Part shown: positions 19,867 through 29,088 of the stretch, piece after piece
Position numbering within the stretch: the stretch's first letter is position 1
Layout: each line of letters begins with the position of its first letter
From: an uncultured Candidatus Melainabacteria bacterium
GTDB lineage: Bacteria; Cyanobacteriota; Vampirovibrionia; Gastranaerophilales; Gastranaerophilaceae
Length of the DNA: 64,000 bases
Assembly (NCBI GenBank): GCA_950096985.1
Contig: CATNBA010000007.1
Span: forward strand, 1 to 64,000
Reading direction: 5' to 3'
Made by a program: the position numbers and the translations under genes
Notes under the pieces: generated by a model
What the model saw: the letters and a program-made list of their open reading frames with translations, nothing else
Database searches by the model: none
What the model was told of the DNA's origin: nothing

Positions 19867-20937
19867 GTGGAAAACTCTAAGAACAACAAAGATATGACAA
19901 TAGGCATCCCTAGAGGAATGTCATTTTATCATAATTATCCGTTTTATTATGGATTTTTTACAGACCTGGGAATTAAAATAGTACTATCAGATGTTACTAC
20001 AAAGCAGACTATGTCTAGCGGTTCTTCGCTTGTAGTAACTGAAACCTGTCTTCCTATAAAAATTTATATCGGACATGTACTTAATCTTATAGACAAAGGG
20101 ATTGATAAAATTTTTGTACCATCAATTCAATCTATAGCACCTAAAATTTACAACTGTTCTAAAATTCGAGGACTTCCCGATTTGGTTAGAAATGTTGTCA
20201 AAAAAGATTTTACAATGATTGAAGCAACACTTGATAAATCCGAAAAAAATCAGGGGCTATACGAATTCTTGGCAGAAATTGCAGGTCAATTCGGAATTAC
20301 TGATATGGACAAGATCAAAAAAGCTTCAAAAGCCGGTTGGAGAACATATAATAATTTCTACATAATGTCAAAATCCGGAATGAGTTACAAAAAAGCCATG
20401 AATTATGCACTTCAGGGAAAAGTTTTTATTGAAAACCAGAATAAAGAATTTCCGATTTCGATAGCTCTTGTATCGCATGGATATAATATTTTCGATGAAA
20501 GAGCATCTATGAAAATTTTCGATAAACTTGAAGAGATGGATGTTCGTGTATACTCCTCACTACAACTTTCCAATGAACAAATGGATGACGGTATTGCAAC
20601 TTTAGGTCAAGATATGTACTGGGCAAACGAACGTGAAATGACAGGTTGCGCGGGACATTTTATGAAAGATGCAAAAATCGATGGTATAATTACTCTTACA
20701 GCATTTGGCTGCGGTCCTGATTCGTTGATGATTGAAAGAATTACAAGAAAAGCTAAAAGATTTAATAAACCGCTTTTAAACCTTACAATTGATGAGCAGA
20801 CTGGTGAAGCCGGATTTATTACACGTCTTGAAGCCTTTGTTGATATGCTTTTCCGCAAAAAACGTGCAAACATTATCAGCAACATGGATATGGAAAGCAA
20901 CTATATTCCAAACACCAATTATATTGAAACAAAATAA
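19867..20937 (+). CDS. DUF2229-type protein (acyl-CoA dehydratase activase-related)
   Basis: 356 aa. It resembles the DUF2229/HgdB-like group associated with 2-hydroxyacyl-CoA dehydratase activases: an N-terminal IGIPRGMSFYHNYPF segment, conserved cysteines (VVTETCLPIKIYIGH; FGCGPDS), and a C-terminal DEQTGEAGFITRLEAFVD signature. The physiological reaction of stand-alone members is not established. Start is GTG, chosen because aaagggga lies 6 nt before it; the next ATG (19894) has no ribosome binding site. Its likely partner, sharing the same C-terminal signature, is at 60790-61920, about 40 kb away. Confidence 0.75.
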   Translation: MENSKNNKDMTIGIPRGMSFYHNYPFYYGFFTDLGIKIVLSDVTTKQTMSSGSSLVVTETCLPIKIYIGHVLNLIDKGIDKIFVPSIQSIAPKIYNCSKIRGLPDLVRNVVKKDFTMIEATLDKSEKNQGLYEFLAEIAGQFGITDMDKIKKASKAGWRTYNNFYIMSKSGMSYKKAMNYALQGKVFIENQNKEFPISIALVSHGYNIFDERASMKIFDKLEEMDVRVYSSLQLSNEQMDDGIATLGQDMYWANEREMTGCAGHFMKDAKIDGIITLTAFGCGPDSLMIERITRKAKRFNKPLLNLTIDEQTGEAGFITRLEAFVDMLFRKKRANIISNMDMESNYIPNTNYIETK

Positions 20938-20977
20938 GACAAATATTTTAAAGTTCATGCAATGTTATTGAATATGA

Positions 20978-21766
20978 CTACGTGCGTAGCACCTCGTGTT
21001 GGAATGCCCATGCAGAATGATTGTGAATACTTTCAAATGCCTCACAATCCACTTCAAACTCTTTTATAATAGGATGATTTCTAAGGCTTACAACAACATC
21101 GCGTAAGATATCTTCGACAAACTTGGGGTTATCCCAAGCGCGTTCCGTAACAAACTTTTCATCTTCACGCTTTAAAAGAGTATATAAAGGACAAGACGCA
21201 CAATTTTCAACTAATTCAATTAAATCCTCAAGCCAGATTTGTTCACTTTCATCATATGAAACTTTTACATCAATTATTGCGCGTTGATTATGAGCTCCGT
21301 TTTCGGAAATTTCTTTAGAACAAGGGCAAAGTGTAGTTACAGGTACTGCAACCCCAAGAATAAATTTATATTTATCTTCAATAATTCTACCCTCAAAAGA
21401 ACATTCATAACTCATAGGTGCAGAAATTCCCGTAACCGGGGACTTTTTATCCAAAAAATAAGTAAATTTAAATTCCAACTCACCACTCTGTGCATCAAGA
21501 TTTGTTATTATTTTTTCTATACATCCTTTTATATCAACACCAAGAAGATTTTTATGCTGCCACTCTGTCAAAACCTCAACAAATCTTGACATATGTGTAC
21601 CTTTATAGTGTTTTGGCAGGGAAACACAAACTCTTGCATCAGCTGATACAACTTGATTTGAGCTGTTCTTTCTTTGAACAATAAGCGGTAATTTAAGATT
21701 TTTAATTCCAACTTTTTGAATATCTACATCTCTATTATCTTTTAAATTTTGAATATCTCTTAACAT
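20978..21766 (-). CDS. folE2: GTP cyclohydrolase I type IB
   Basis: Converts GTP to 7,8-dihydroneopterin triphosphate, the first step toward folate and queuosine. The 262-aa sequence matches FolE2 rather than FolE: the motif CPCSKEISENGAHNQRA holds the active-site cysteine and metal-binding residues, and the C-terminal VDCEAFESIHNHSAWA is typical. Type IB enzymes accept metals other than zinc and are often made under zinc limitation in other bacteria; I see no recognisable Zur box here. Only a weak ribosome binding site (aagagaa) is present. Confidence 0.95.
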   Translation of the reverse strand: MLRDIQNLKDNRDVDIQKVGIKNLKLPLIVQRKNSSNQVVSADARVCVSLPKHYKGTHMSRFVEVLTEWQHKNLLGVDIKGCIEKIITNLDAQSGELEFKFTYFLDKKSPVTGISAPMSYECSFEGRIIEDKYKFILGVAVPVTTLCPCSKEISENGAHNQRAIIDVKVSYDESEQIWLEDLIELVENCASCPLYTLLKREDEKFVTERAWDNPKFVEDILRDVVVSLRNHPIIKEFEVDCEAFESIHNHSAWAFQHEVLRT

Positions 21767-21857
21767 TTTTTAATATTTCTCTTAAAATTAGCAAATTTTT
21801 TTAATTGTAATACTTTATATAAATATAAAGCTCTCTCTTCTTATTTAAACGGATAGG

Positions 21858-21887
21858 CCTTGAAAAGATATCAAGGTCTTTTTTTTA
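21858..21887 (+). terminator. Orphan plus-strand terminator between folE2 and the thioredoxin gene
   Basis: The stem ccttga / tcaagg with a 7-nt loop is followed by tctttttttt. It points along the plus strand, but both flanking genes are on the minus strand, so it has no obvious gene to end. It may close a short RNA starting near 21830. Confidence 0.55.
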
Positions 21888-22343
21888 TTTCTTATCCAGT
21901 AATGATCTGATTCGTGAATATCTGTCCAATTCAACTCTAAATTTACCCAAATCCTGATAAATAGAATTTGCCAATAACACTCTGTTATCATATTTAGGGT
22001 CTAAAATATAAACAGTTGGAAAGCCGCCTATACCTATATTTTCTGCAAGTTTTCTATTTTCCTTACTTCTTTCAACATTAATCATTACAAAATTGTATTT
22101 ATTACCATATATTTTGCTTAATAGGCTAAACTTTGGCATAAATTTTAAACAATATCCGCACCAGTCAACATAGAACACGGCAAGCATAGGTTTTTCAGAT
22201 TTCAATGCTTCATCATAAGATATACCTATATGATAATCAGACGGATGTTTCGGCGCATTCATATTTGTAACAGCAATACCTGCAACAGATGCACATATTA
22301 AAGTAATTAAAATTCCTAATGTTATAAATAATTTCTTCTTCAT
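21885..22343 (-). CDS. Membrane-anchored thioredoxin-fold protein
   Basis: 152 aa. An N-terminal signal anchor (residues about 5-26) is followed by a thioredoxin domain with the active site WCGYC (C62, C65) and the cis-proline loop GGFPTVYI. Expected to face the outside of the cytoplasmic membrane and to reduce or exchange disulfides there; cytochrome maturation or general thiol repair are both possible. Ribosome binding site ggagag. It may help the Cys-rich exported proteins at 51278 and 54595, but that link is inference. Confidence 0.85.
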   Translation of the reverse strand: MKKKLFITLGILITLICASVAGIAVTNMNAPKHPSDYHIGISYDEALKSEKPMLAVFYVDWCGYCLKFMPKFSLLSKIYGNKYNFVMINVERSKENRKLAENIGIGGFPTVYILDPKYDNRVLLANSIYQDLGKFRVELDRYSRIRSLLDKK

Positions 22344-22412
22344 AATTCACTCTCCAATATCATTATACTACAAAATATTTATTATAGAATTTCATAAAAC
22401 TTTACATATGAC

Positions 22413-22441
22413 TTGAATTTTTATATACTATAGTATATACT
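22413..22441 (+). promoter_or_regulatory. Promoter with overlapping 18-bp palindrome upstream of the sigma gene
   Basis: TTGAAT (22413-22418), 17-nt spacer, TATACT (22436-22441). The spacer and -10 overlap a perfect palindrome, tatatactatagtatata (22422-22439), and a partial copy (ctaagtatata) follows. The position suits an operator that controls this sigma factor. Confidence 0.55.
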
Positions 22442-22499
22442 AAGTATATATCGTTTTATTTTTGTATGTCTTTGTTTACCAAGAAGGAGTTTAAGAGGT

Positions 22500-23396
22500 A
22501 TGAACAGTATTGTTAGAATGAAAAAAACTAACCCCGCAAAAAATGAAGTTATCGACGCATCAAATGACACAGTGCTTGCAAGTTACATTAGAGAAATCTC
22601 TGACTACAGACCATTAAGCATGGCTGAGGAGAAAGAACTTGCCAAAAGAGCTAAAGACGGTGATGAAAGCGCAAAACAAGAATTAATCAAAGCAAACTTG
22701 AAACTAGTAGTTACAATTGCAAAAAAAGCAATCCACATGTCAAATCTACCTATAATTGACTTAATTCAAGAAGGAAATGTAGGTTTGATGGTCGCAGTTG
22801 ATAAATTTAACTACAAATTAGGATACAAGTTTGCCACATATGCAAGCTGGTGGGTAAAACAGGCTATGTTTAAAGCAATTTCAGAACAATCACACTGTAT
22901 GAAAATTCCTGTTTATATTCAAGAAACACTATCAAAATTCTCCAAAATTAAACGCGAAATGGAGCGCGAAAATAATGGTCAGGTTAATACAGAAGAAGTT
23001 GCAAAAAAAATGAATATTGCACCGGATAAAATTGACACATTTTTGAATGCATATTCAAAAACAATTTCTATTGAAAGCGGTCTTGAAAACAATGACGGAC
23101 GAGATATAAATGTCGCAGATATAATTGAAGATAAAAAAGCTTCAGCAACAGAGGAAGTTGAATTTGAAAACCTGCGTTCAGACATTCTGAATGTAATTTC
23201 AACTCTTAAAGAACGTGAACAAGAAGTTGTAAAAATGCGTTATGGTTTAGAAGACAATGTAAAAATGACACTTGAAGAAATTGGCAACATATATGGTGTA
23301 ACAAAAGAATGTATTCGCCAGACAGAATTAAGAGCCTTGAAAAAAATGAGATTCTCCGTGTTAGGTCAGGAAGTGTTAGCAGGCTACGTAGGGTAA
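22500..23396 (+). CDS. RpoD-family (sigma-70 group 1/2) RNA polymerase sigma factor
   Basis: 298 aa. Region 1.2 (SYIREISDYRPLSMAEEKEL) begins near residue 28, region 2 contains IDLIQEGNVGLMVAVDKF and FATYASWWVKQAM, region 3 follows, and region 4.2 has the helix-turn-helix TLEEIGNIYGVTKECIRQTE. There is no acidic region 1.1. The usual IRQIE is IRQTE here. The short form is compatible with a group 2 sigma factor or with a compact primary sigma; I cannot tell without the rest of the genome. Ribosome binding site aaggag is 10 nt from the start. Confidence 0.92.
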   Translation: MNSIVRMKKTNPAKNEVIDASNDTVLASYIREISDYRPLSMAEEKELAKRAKDGDESAKQELIKANLKLVVTIAKKAIHMSNLPIIDLIQEGNVGLMVAVDKFNYKLGYKFATYASWWVKQAMFKAISEQSHCMKIPVYIQETLSKFSKIKREMERENNGQVNTEEVAKKMNIAPDKIDTFLNAYSKTISIESGLENNDGRDINVADIIEDKKASATEEVEFENLRSDILNVISTLKEREQEVVKMRYGLEDNVKMTLEEIGNIYGVTKECIRQTELRALKKMRFSVLGQEVLAGYVG

Positions 23397-23421
23397 GTAT
23401 ATCGTGAAGTAAAAGCATTAA

Positions 23422-23452
23422 AAAAGGAACGTTTTCACGTTCCTTTTCTTTT
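23422..23452. terminator. Bidirectional terminator between the sigma gene and rpsU
   Basis: A perfect 10-bp stem (aaaaggaacg / cgttcctttt) around ttttca, with a T-rich flank in both directions. It lies between two convergent genes. Confidence 0.85.
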
Positions 23453-23457
23453 ATATA

Positions 23458-23631
23458 TTAAACTTTTCTCTTACGAGCAACTTCTGATTTGCGTTTTCTT
23501 TTTACGCTTGGTTTTTCGTATCTTTCACGTTTTTTAACTTCTGAAAGAATACCGGCTTTTTGAATTTTTTTCTTGAAACGTCTTAATGCGCTTTCAATTG
23601 ATTCGTTTTCGCCAACTTTAACTTCTGCCAT
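23458..23631 (-). CDS. rpsU: 30S ribosomal protein S21
   Basis: 57 aa, highly basic, with the bS21 pattern [23 protein letters not shown] followed by [12 protein letters not shown]. The track begins at GTG GTG; the ATG at 23631 ([10 protein letters not shown]) is preceded by aggtggtg at a normal distance and gives the expected start. bS21 acts near the anti-Shine-Dalgarno region of 16S rRNA. It is transcribed convergently to the RpoD-family sigma gene. Confidence 0.95.
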   Translation of the reverse strand: MAEVKVGENESIESALRRFKKKIQKAGILSEVKKRERYEKPSVKRKRKSEVARKRKV

Positions 23632-23710
23632 TTTATTTTTCACCACCTTTATGGTCTTGTAATTACTTTGTAATAATAATTATAAATCGAAAGAAAATAA
23701 ATTTCAAGTC

Positions 23711-23739
23711 TTGACAAATTTTTGAAGATAATGAATAAT
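23711..23739 (+). promoter_or_regulatory. Promoter of the phase-variable prepilin gene
   Basis: A perfect TTGACA (23711-23716), 17-nt spacer and AATAAT (23734-23739), followed by gaggag upstream of the ATG at 23763. The promoter and ribosome binding site argue that the gene is meant to be expressed. Confidence 0.6.
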
Positions 23740-23762
23740 TAGTAAATAGAGGAGTTAAAATT

Positions 23763-24511
23763 ATGTTTAAATTAAAAGCTGGAAACTGCCCCCCCCCCAA
23801 ACGTCTCGTATAACGTGTCATAATGGATTTTGGAACAGTTTTAACAGTGCATTTACCTTAGCTGAAGTTTTGATTACTTTGGGGATTATAGGTGTTGTTG
23901 CTGCAATGACAATGCCTACATTAATATCTAATTATCAAAAAAAACTAACTGTTACCAGATTAAAAGAAGCTTACAGCCGTCTTTCTCAAGCAATTGAACA
24001 TTCTCAGCTTGATAATTCTTCAACACAGTTCTGGACAAATGCATCTAATCAAGAAGTTGTTGAAGGTGCAGACCCAATAACACCATTTGTTGAAACTTAT
24101 ATTACACCATATTTAAAAAATGTCATCGTTCATGGGAGAAAATCACCCGCACAAATTGGGATTAAAGAATATTATAGATTTTTAAATGGTACTTTTCACA
24201 GTGGTATATGGTATACAAATCCATACATCGTTGAAATGAGCAATGGGCAAACTTTATTTTTCCTGTATAACACTTTTGAAGGCACGTATCGCGAAGTCTT
24301 AATATATATTGATATAAACGGTGCAAGAAATAAGCCCAATAAAGCAGGAAGAGATTTATTTTTGTTTTCACTAAATTTTAACAAAGGTTTTATCAGCCCT
24401 TGGGGAAAAGCTGATGCCGAAAATTGTAAAAATAAAAATAATGATGGACAAAGTTGTGCCGCAAAAATTATTAATGACGGCTGGCAAATTAAAGAAGATT
24501 ATCCTTGGTAA
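23763..24511 (+). pseudogene. Prepilin-like gene interrupted by a C10 tract (probable phase-variable, OFF)
   Basis: The ATG at 23763 (ribosome binding site gaggag) reads MFKLKAGNCPPPKRLV and stops after 16 codons. The rest of the protein is in the -1 frame. It starts just past ten consecutive C (23789-23798) and continues as FNSAFTLAEVLITLG, a class III-type prepilin leader with Glu at mature position 5, then a globular domain of about 200 aa with YIDINGARNKPNKAGRDLF and a NDGWQI ending. With 8 or 11 C the two parts join into one ORF (about 249 aa at 11 C). No start codon in the downstream frame would keep the prepilin cleavage site; the track's TTG at 23870 lies inside the hydrophobic helix. 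Alternatives are an assembly error in the homopolymer, a true pseudogene, or slippage during transcription or translation. Confidence 0.85.
23789..23798 (+). repeat. Homopolymer C10 tract inside the prepilin gene
   Basis: Ten C in a row in an otherwise A/T-rich region; I noticed no other comparable C or G run in the window. Located in codons 9-12 of the gene, before the prepilin leader, where changes of length by slipped-strand mispairing would switch the frame. Confidence 0.95.
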
Positions 24512-24513
24512 CA

Positions 24514-27486
24514 TTAAGCTGTAAGTGTAAAAATTTGGTAAATTTCTTCGTCTGAAAGTTCTGTAATAATCTTTTCGCCTTCGTAAACCGCAAGATCTGC
24601 AAGTTCTTTTTTAGCTTTCAACATTTCGTCGATTTTTTCCTCAAATGTTCCGAGCGTAATCATTCTGTGAACCATTACATTTTTATCCTGACCGATACGA
24701 TATGTTCTGTCGGTTGCCTGATCTTCAACGGCAGGATTCCACCATAAGTCGTAGTGGATAACATTAGTTGCACTGGTTAAGTTTAAACCTGTGCCGCCAG
24801 CCTTTAATGACAATATCATTACCTTTGCATCATCTTCATTCTGGAATTTATGAATTAATTCTTCACGTTGAGGAACTGTCAAAGAACCGTGGAAAAATAG
24901 CGGTAATGTATTACATTCATTTTCAATAACTCTGCATAAAATATCGCCCATTTCTTTATACTGTGTAAAGATAAGCGTTTTTTCATTGTTTTCCAATATG
25001 CTTTCCACTGTGGAAATACATTTATCAAGCTTGCCTGACATCTCTCTTGTCATCTCGCCGCCTTTTAAGAACTGATATGGATGATTACAAATTTGTTTTA
25101 ATGCTGTGATAAGTTTGAAAATGTTACCACGCCTGTTAATTCCCGTAAATCCTGAAATCTTATCCATCATTTCGTTAAGAGTTTTTTCATATAATACAGC
25201 CTGCGGCTTAGCAAGGTAACAGTAATCATTGATAACCATTTTTTCAGGCAGGTCTGTAATAACATGTTTGTCGGTTTTCAAACGTCTTAATACAAATGGA
25301 GAAACAGACATTTTTAACTTAGCGGCACGTGAGTTTTCCTTAAAGCGCTCAATTGGAATAGCATAACTTTTTTGAAATTCTCTTAAACTACCAAGATATC
25401 CGTGATTAATAAAATCAAATATAGACCATAACTCAGTCAATCTGTTTTCAACAGGTGTACCTGTCATTGCTATTTTAACATCAGATTTAAGCATTTTGAT
25501 AGCAAGAGTTTGGGCAGTATCAGGATTTTTGATATTTTGTGCCTCATCAACAATAATCATTCCCCAGGTATTTTTCTTCAATTCTTCAATATCTATACGC
25601 ATAATCGCATATGTTGTCAAAATAACATCATGTTTTAAATCGAGTTGGCGTTCTGCACCATGGTAAATAACTGCATCCAAAGCCGGCGCAAACATTTGAA
25701 GTTCTTTCATCCAGTTACCCATCAATGTTGTAGGGCAGATTACAAGAACAGGCTTGTCAAGCTTGCCTTCTTCTTTCATCTTTAAAATAAGACTTATCAC
25801 CTGAATAGTTTTACCAAGCCCCATATCATCCGCCATACAAGCGCCAAAGCCTTTTGTAATATTTGTCCATAACCATTTTAAACCTGTCATCTGATATGGT
25901 CTTAATTCACCTTTCAAGCCTTCTGGAGGTGTAACTTCAACAGGTTTATTAAAATCTTGTATAACTTTTGCAAATGCAGCATCATAATCAAAATCATACT
26001 GATCAATCTGACCTGACATAGCTGCATGAATAAGTTCCATTCTTGACATAGATTTAAAGTTGGCATTAGCAAGCTGTTCAAAAATCTTTTTAGTATCTTC
26101 TTTATCAACAAGTACGTATTTGTTTTTGTATTTGATTAATCCGTTTTGACCTTCAATAAGTTTGTTAAATTCTTCAATAGACAGTTTTTCATTACCAATA
26201 GCAACTTCGTAAGAGAAATCCAAAATATCATCAAGTGAAATTTTAGTAGATGAATTATTATTGAAGATATCTGCGAGTTCACCTGAGCGTGATGTTTTAA
26301 CCTTTGCATTTATAGAAGCGCGAGGTACAACAATATTTGTTAATTCTTTTGGCAAAATAACTTCAATTTGCGCTTTTTGAAGGTAATATGCAGTTTGAGT
26401 AATAATTTTATAAACCTGATTTAAGTCCAAATCAAGAGCGAGTTTATTCTCATCCTCAAATAAGTCCTCAAGCTCAGGCATATATCTGATTGCGTAATTA
26501 AGTTGTTTTTCAACAATTCTTGCAATATCAGACGAGTTTGCGCCAAAAACTTCTTCATCTGTATAAAGTCTGTCAATTAAAACATCTTCATCTGTTTTAC
26601 GATTTTTAATATGAACCTTAAGCCTGAAAATTTCTTCATTTTCAAGTTTTGTAATTTTAAAGAACGGTATTACATCGTATTTGCCTAAGTATAGCTCGTC
26701 AAACCATTGAGCAAGATTTTCTGCAACGTCATTACTTTTCATTACAGCACGTTGTTCTAAATCTTTTATCATATAAGTTCCGGACTTAACATCTTTAAAC
26801 TTATATGCTTTAATTCCCAAAAATTTATAAATAACATAATTTAAATAGTTATAAATAAAATCATTTACAAAATTTTTCGGCTTTTCACCTTTTATAAACA
26901 AATCGTCAGGAATATTTTCTTCAAAAGTATTTATAATCCTTGCAAGCTGATTTGAATTAATAATAGGCTCATACACTACTCTGAACATAGAGCCGTGTTT
27001 TTTGATTGTGGGAATAAAATACAATTTTTCAATCAATTTCATCACAAAATATGTTAATTTATTTAAATAAACAAATGTTGGTGTCATTGCTTCCAAATCA
27101 ACGATATTTCCAAACCCGCCAAAATAATCCATTACCAAATCAAGGCTCATGGCATATCCTACTTCATCACCCATAACTTCTGATTTAAAACGGAATAATG
27201 AGCCTTTTGATTTAAGGTAATACTGAAAATTATTTGTCGGAGTGACAAAAAAAGAAAGTTTATCATTATTATTAACGAGATAAAAATTAGTATTTCTTGC
27301 AGGCGGATTAGGGCTTAAAAACACACCCTCAAATTCATCTTCCACAGTTTGATAAATCAAACTTAAAGTATATCTGAAATCTTTATTCTTGAACCCTTCT
27401 GGATTTTCTGAAAGGTTAAAGAATAATTCGTCTACGTTATTTTTTTTGAATGAAAAATCAATATCTAAATTTTTTATCTCTGTCAT
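24514..27486 (-). CDS. SNF2-family DNA-dependent ATPase/helicase
   Basis: 990 aa. The long N-terminal half resembles the SNF2-associated region of bacterial members; the C-terminal half is a complete Swi2/Snf2 motor. Visible motifs are ADDMGLGKTIQ (I), DEAQNIKNP (II), MTGTPVENR (III), LIFTQYKEM (IV) and the C-terminal LKAGGTGLNLTSA with DQATDRTYRIGQ (V-VI). Bacterial homologues remodel nucleic acid-protein complexes, for example around RNA polymerase, but the target of this type is unknown. It starts 3 nt after gpmI and ends 2 nt from the convergent prepilin gene. Confidence 0.93.
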   Translation of the reverse strand: MTEIKNLDIDFSFKKNNVDELFFNLSENPEGFKNKDFRYTLSLIYQTVEDEFEGVFLSPNPPARNTNFYLVNNNDKLSFFVTPTNNFQYYLKSKGSLFRFKSEVMGDEVGYAMSLDLVMDYFGGFGNIVDLEAMTPTFVYLNKLTYFVMKLIEKLYFIPTIKKHGSMFRVVYEPIINSNQLARIINTFEENIPDDLFIKGEKPKNFVNDFIYNYLNYVIYKFLGIKAYKFKDVKSGTYMIKDLEQRAVMKSNDVAENLAQWFDELYLGKYDVIPFFKITKLENEEIFRLKVHIKNRKTDEDVLIDRLYTDEEVFGANSSDIARIVEKQLNYAIRYMPELEDLFEDENKLALDLDLNQVYKIITQTAYYLQKAQIEVILPKELTNIVVPRASINAKVKTSRSGELADIFNNNSSTKISLDDILDFSYEVAIGNEKLSIEEFNKLIEGQNGLIKYKNKYVLVDKEDTKKIFEQLANANFKSMSRMELIHAAMSGQIDQYDFDYDAAFAKVIQDFNKPVEVTPPEGLKGELRPYQMTGLKWLWTNITKGFGACMADDMGLGKTIQVISLILKMKEEGKLDKPVLVICPTTLMGNWMKELQMFAPALDAVIYHGAERQLDLKHDVILTTYAIMRIDIEELKKNTWGMIIVDEAQNIKNPDTAQTLAIKMLKSDVKIAMTGTPVENRLTELWSIFDFINHGYLGSLREFQKSYAIPIERFKENSRAAKLKMSVSPFVLRRLKTDKHVITDLPEKMVINDYCYLAKPQAVLYEKTLNEMMDKISGFTGINRRGNIFKLITALKQICNHPYQFLKGGEMTREMSGKLDKCISTVESILENNEKTLIFTQYKEMGDILCRVIENECNTLPLFFHGSLTVPQREELIHKFQNEDDAKVMILSLKAGGTGLNLTSATNVIHYDLWWNPAVEDQATDRTYRIGQDKNVMVHRMITLGTFEEKIDEMLKAKKELADLAVYEGEKIITELSDEEIYQIFTLTA

Positions 27487-27489
27487 TTT

Positions 27490-29019
27490 TTACTTTCTAA
27501 TTAAAGAGCCGCAGCTCATTTCTTCGGGTAACTCTATATTCATTAAGTCTAAAACTGTAGGCGCAACATTACATAATGCTCCTTCGGATTTCAACTCAAC
27601 ACCTTGAGGTGCATTAATCATTACAAACGGAACTTCATTTGTAGTATGCGCAGTTTGGGGTTTGCCGGTTTCAGCGTTTACCATAACTTCAGAATTGCCG
27701 TGATCTGCCGTTAAAAGCATAACGATATTGTGCGCCTTGCAGGCATCAGCAATTTTACCGACACACTCGTCTACTACATGACAAGCTTTTGTTGCAGCCT
27801 CAACAACACCTGTATGTCCTACCATATCAGGGTTTGCAAAATTAACAAGGATAAATCCGTATTCAGGATTATCAATAGCTTTTAATACATTATCGCAAAC
27901 TTCATAAGCACTCATTTCAGGCTGCAAATCATAAGTTGCAACTTTTGGAGATGCAACAAGAACTCTTGTTTCATCAGCTTGCGGTTCTTCCACACCGCCG
28001 TTAAAGAAAAATGTTACGTGCGCATATTTTTCTGTTTCAGCAGTTCTGAACTGTTTTATACCATGTGCTTGTAAAACGTCACCTAAAATATTTTCCATTT
28101 TTTCTTTTCCGTATGCTACAGGCAAATCAAATGTTTCATCATAAGGTGTCATACAAACATAGTATACGTTTTTCAAAACTTTTTTACGTTCAAAGCCGTC
28201 AAAATCTGTAAAATTAATTGCTCTTGTAATTTCTCTTGCTCTATCCGGTCTGTAGTTAAAGAAAATTACCGCATCATTATCGTGAATTCTTGATTCTTCA
28301 CCGCCAATAACAGTCGGAAGCACAAATTCATCATTATCGCCGCGTTCGTAAGATGCTTTAACCCCTTCACAAGCAGAAGATGCTTTTTCACCTTCACCGA
28401 ATAAAAGCGCATTATAACCTTTTTCAACACGTTCCCAACGGTTATCTCTATCCATAATATAATATCTTCCGATAACGGATGCAACAGGAGGAAGATTATA
28501 TTTTTTTAATTCTTCTTCAACCTTTTCTAGGAATGTGCAAGCTGATTGCGGAGGTGTATCCCTTCCGTCTAAAAATGCGTGTACATAAAAGTTTTTAACA
28601 CCTTGTTCACCTGCTAACTTAATCAAAGCTAAAACATGGTCTAAAGATGAATGCACACCACCTGTAGATACAAGACCGTAAATATGCAAAGCTGAATTAT
28701 TCTTTTTAACATGCTCAATAGCATTAAGAAACTTTTCGTTCTGATAAAAAGAGCCGTCTTTAATAGCATTGTTTATTCTTGATAAATCCTGATAAACAAT
28801 ACGACCTGCACCCAAATTAAGGTGTCCGACTTCACTGTTGCCCATTTGACCAGCCGGAAGCCCGACATATTCGCCATCAGCGTGTAATTTTATAAATTTT
28901 TCTTCTTTTTCAAGTTTGTCAACATGAACGGGTTTAGCAAGTTTTGTTGCATCATTTTCGGGGTGATTTGTACTGATTCCCCAACCGTCCATAATACATA
29001 ATAATACTCTTTGTGTCAT
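27490..29019 (-). CDS. gpmI: 2,3-bisphosphoglycerate-independent phosphoglycerate mutase
   Basis: Interconverts 3- and 2-phosphoglycerate using two metal ions and a phosphoserine intermediate. 509 aa, the usual length. MDGWGIS is near the start, the catalytic serine is in GQMGNSEVGHLNLGAGR (around residue 62), HAFLDGRDTPP is in the phosphotransferase domain, and LTADHGNSEVM provides metal ligands near the C-terminus. Ribosome binding site gaggg. First of a gpmI-SNF2 pair. Confidence 0.97.
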   Translation of the reverse strand: MTQRVLLCIMDGWGISTNHPENDATKLAKPVHVDKLEKEEKFIKLHADGEYVGLPAGQMGNSEVGHLNLGAGRIVYQDLSRINNAIKDGSFYQNEKFLNAIEHVKKNNSALHIYGLVSTGGVHSSLDHVLALIKLAGEQGVKNFYVHAFLDGRDTPPQSACTFLEKVEEELKKYNLPPVASVIGRYYIMDRDNRWERVEKGYNALLFGEGEKASSACEGVKASYERGDNDEFVLPTVIGGEESRIHDNDAVIFFNYRPDRAREITRAINFTDFDGFERKKVLKNVYYVCMTPYDETFDLPVAYGKEKMENILGDVLQAHGIKQFRTAETEKYAHVTFFFNGGVEEPQADETRVLVASPKVATYDLQPEMSAYEVCDNVLKAIDNPEYGFILVNFANPDMVGHTGVVEAATKACHVVDECVGKIADACKAHNIVMLLTADHGNSEVMVNAETGKPQTAHTTNEVPFVMINAPQGVELKSEGALCNVAPTVLDLMNIELPEEMSCGSLIRK

Positions 29020-29088
29020 ATATTATATCCCTCTTTTATCTTATACAATAGTTTTAAGTTTAACAGGAACATAATTGAAATTCAAGAG

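Noticed and set aside
20978-20995. Palindrome ctacgtgcgtag near the folE2 stop
   Set aside because: It is within the last codons of folE2 and has no T-run, so I do not call it a terminator.
23823-23861. ATG at 23823 as an alternative start for the prepilin
   Set aside because: It is in another frame and stops at TAG after 12 codons.
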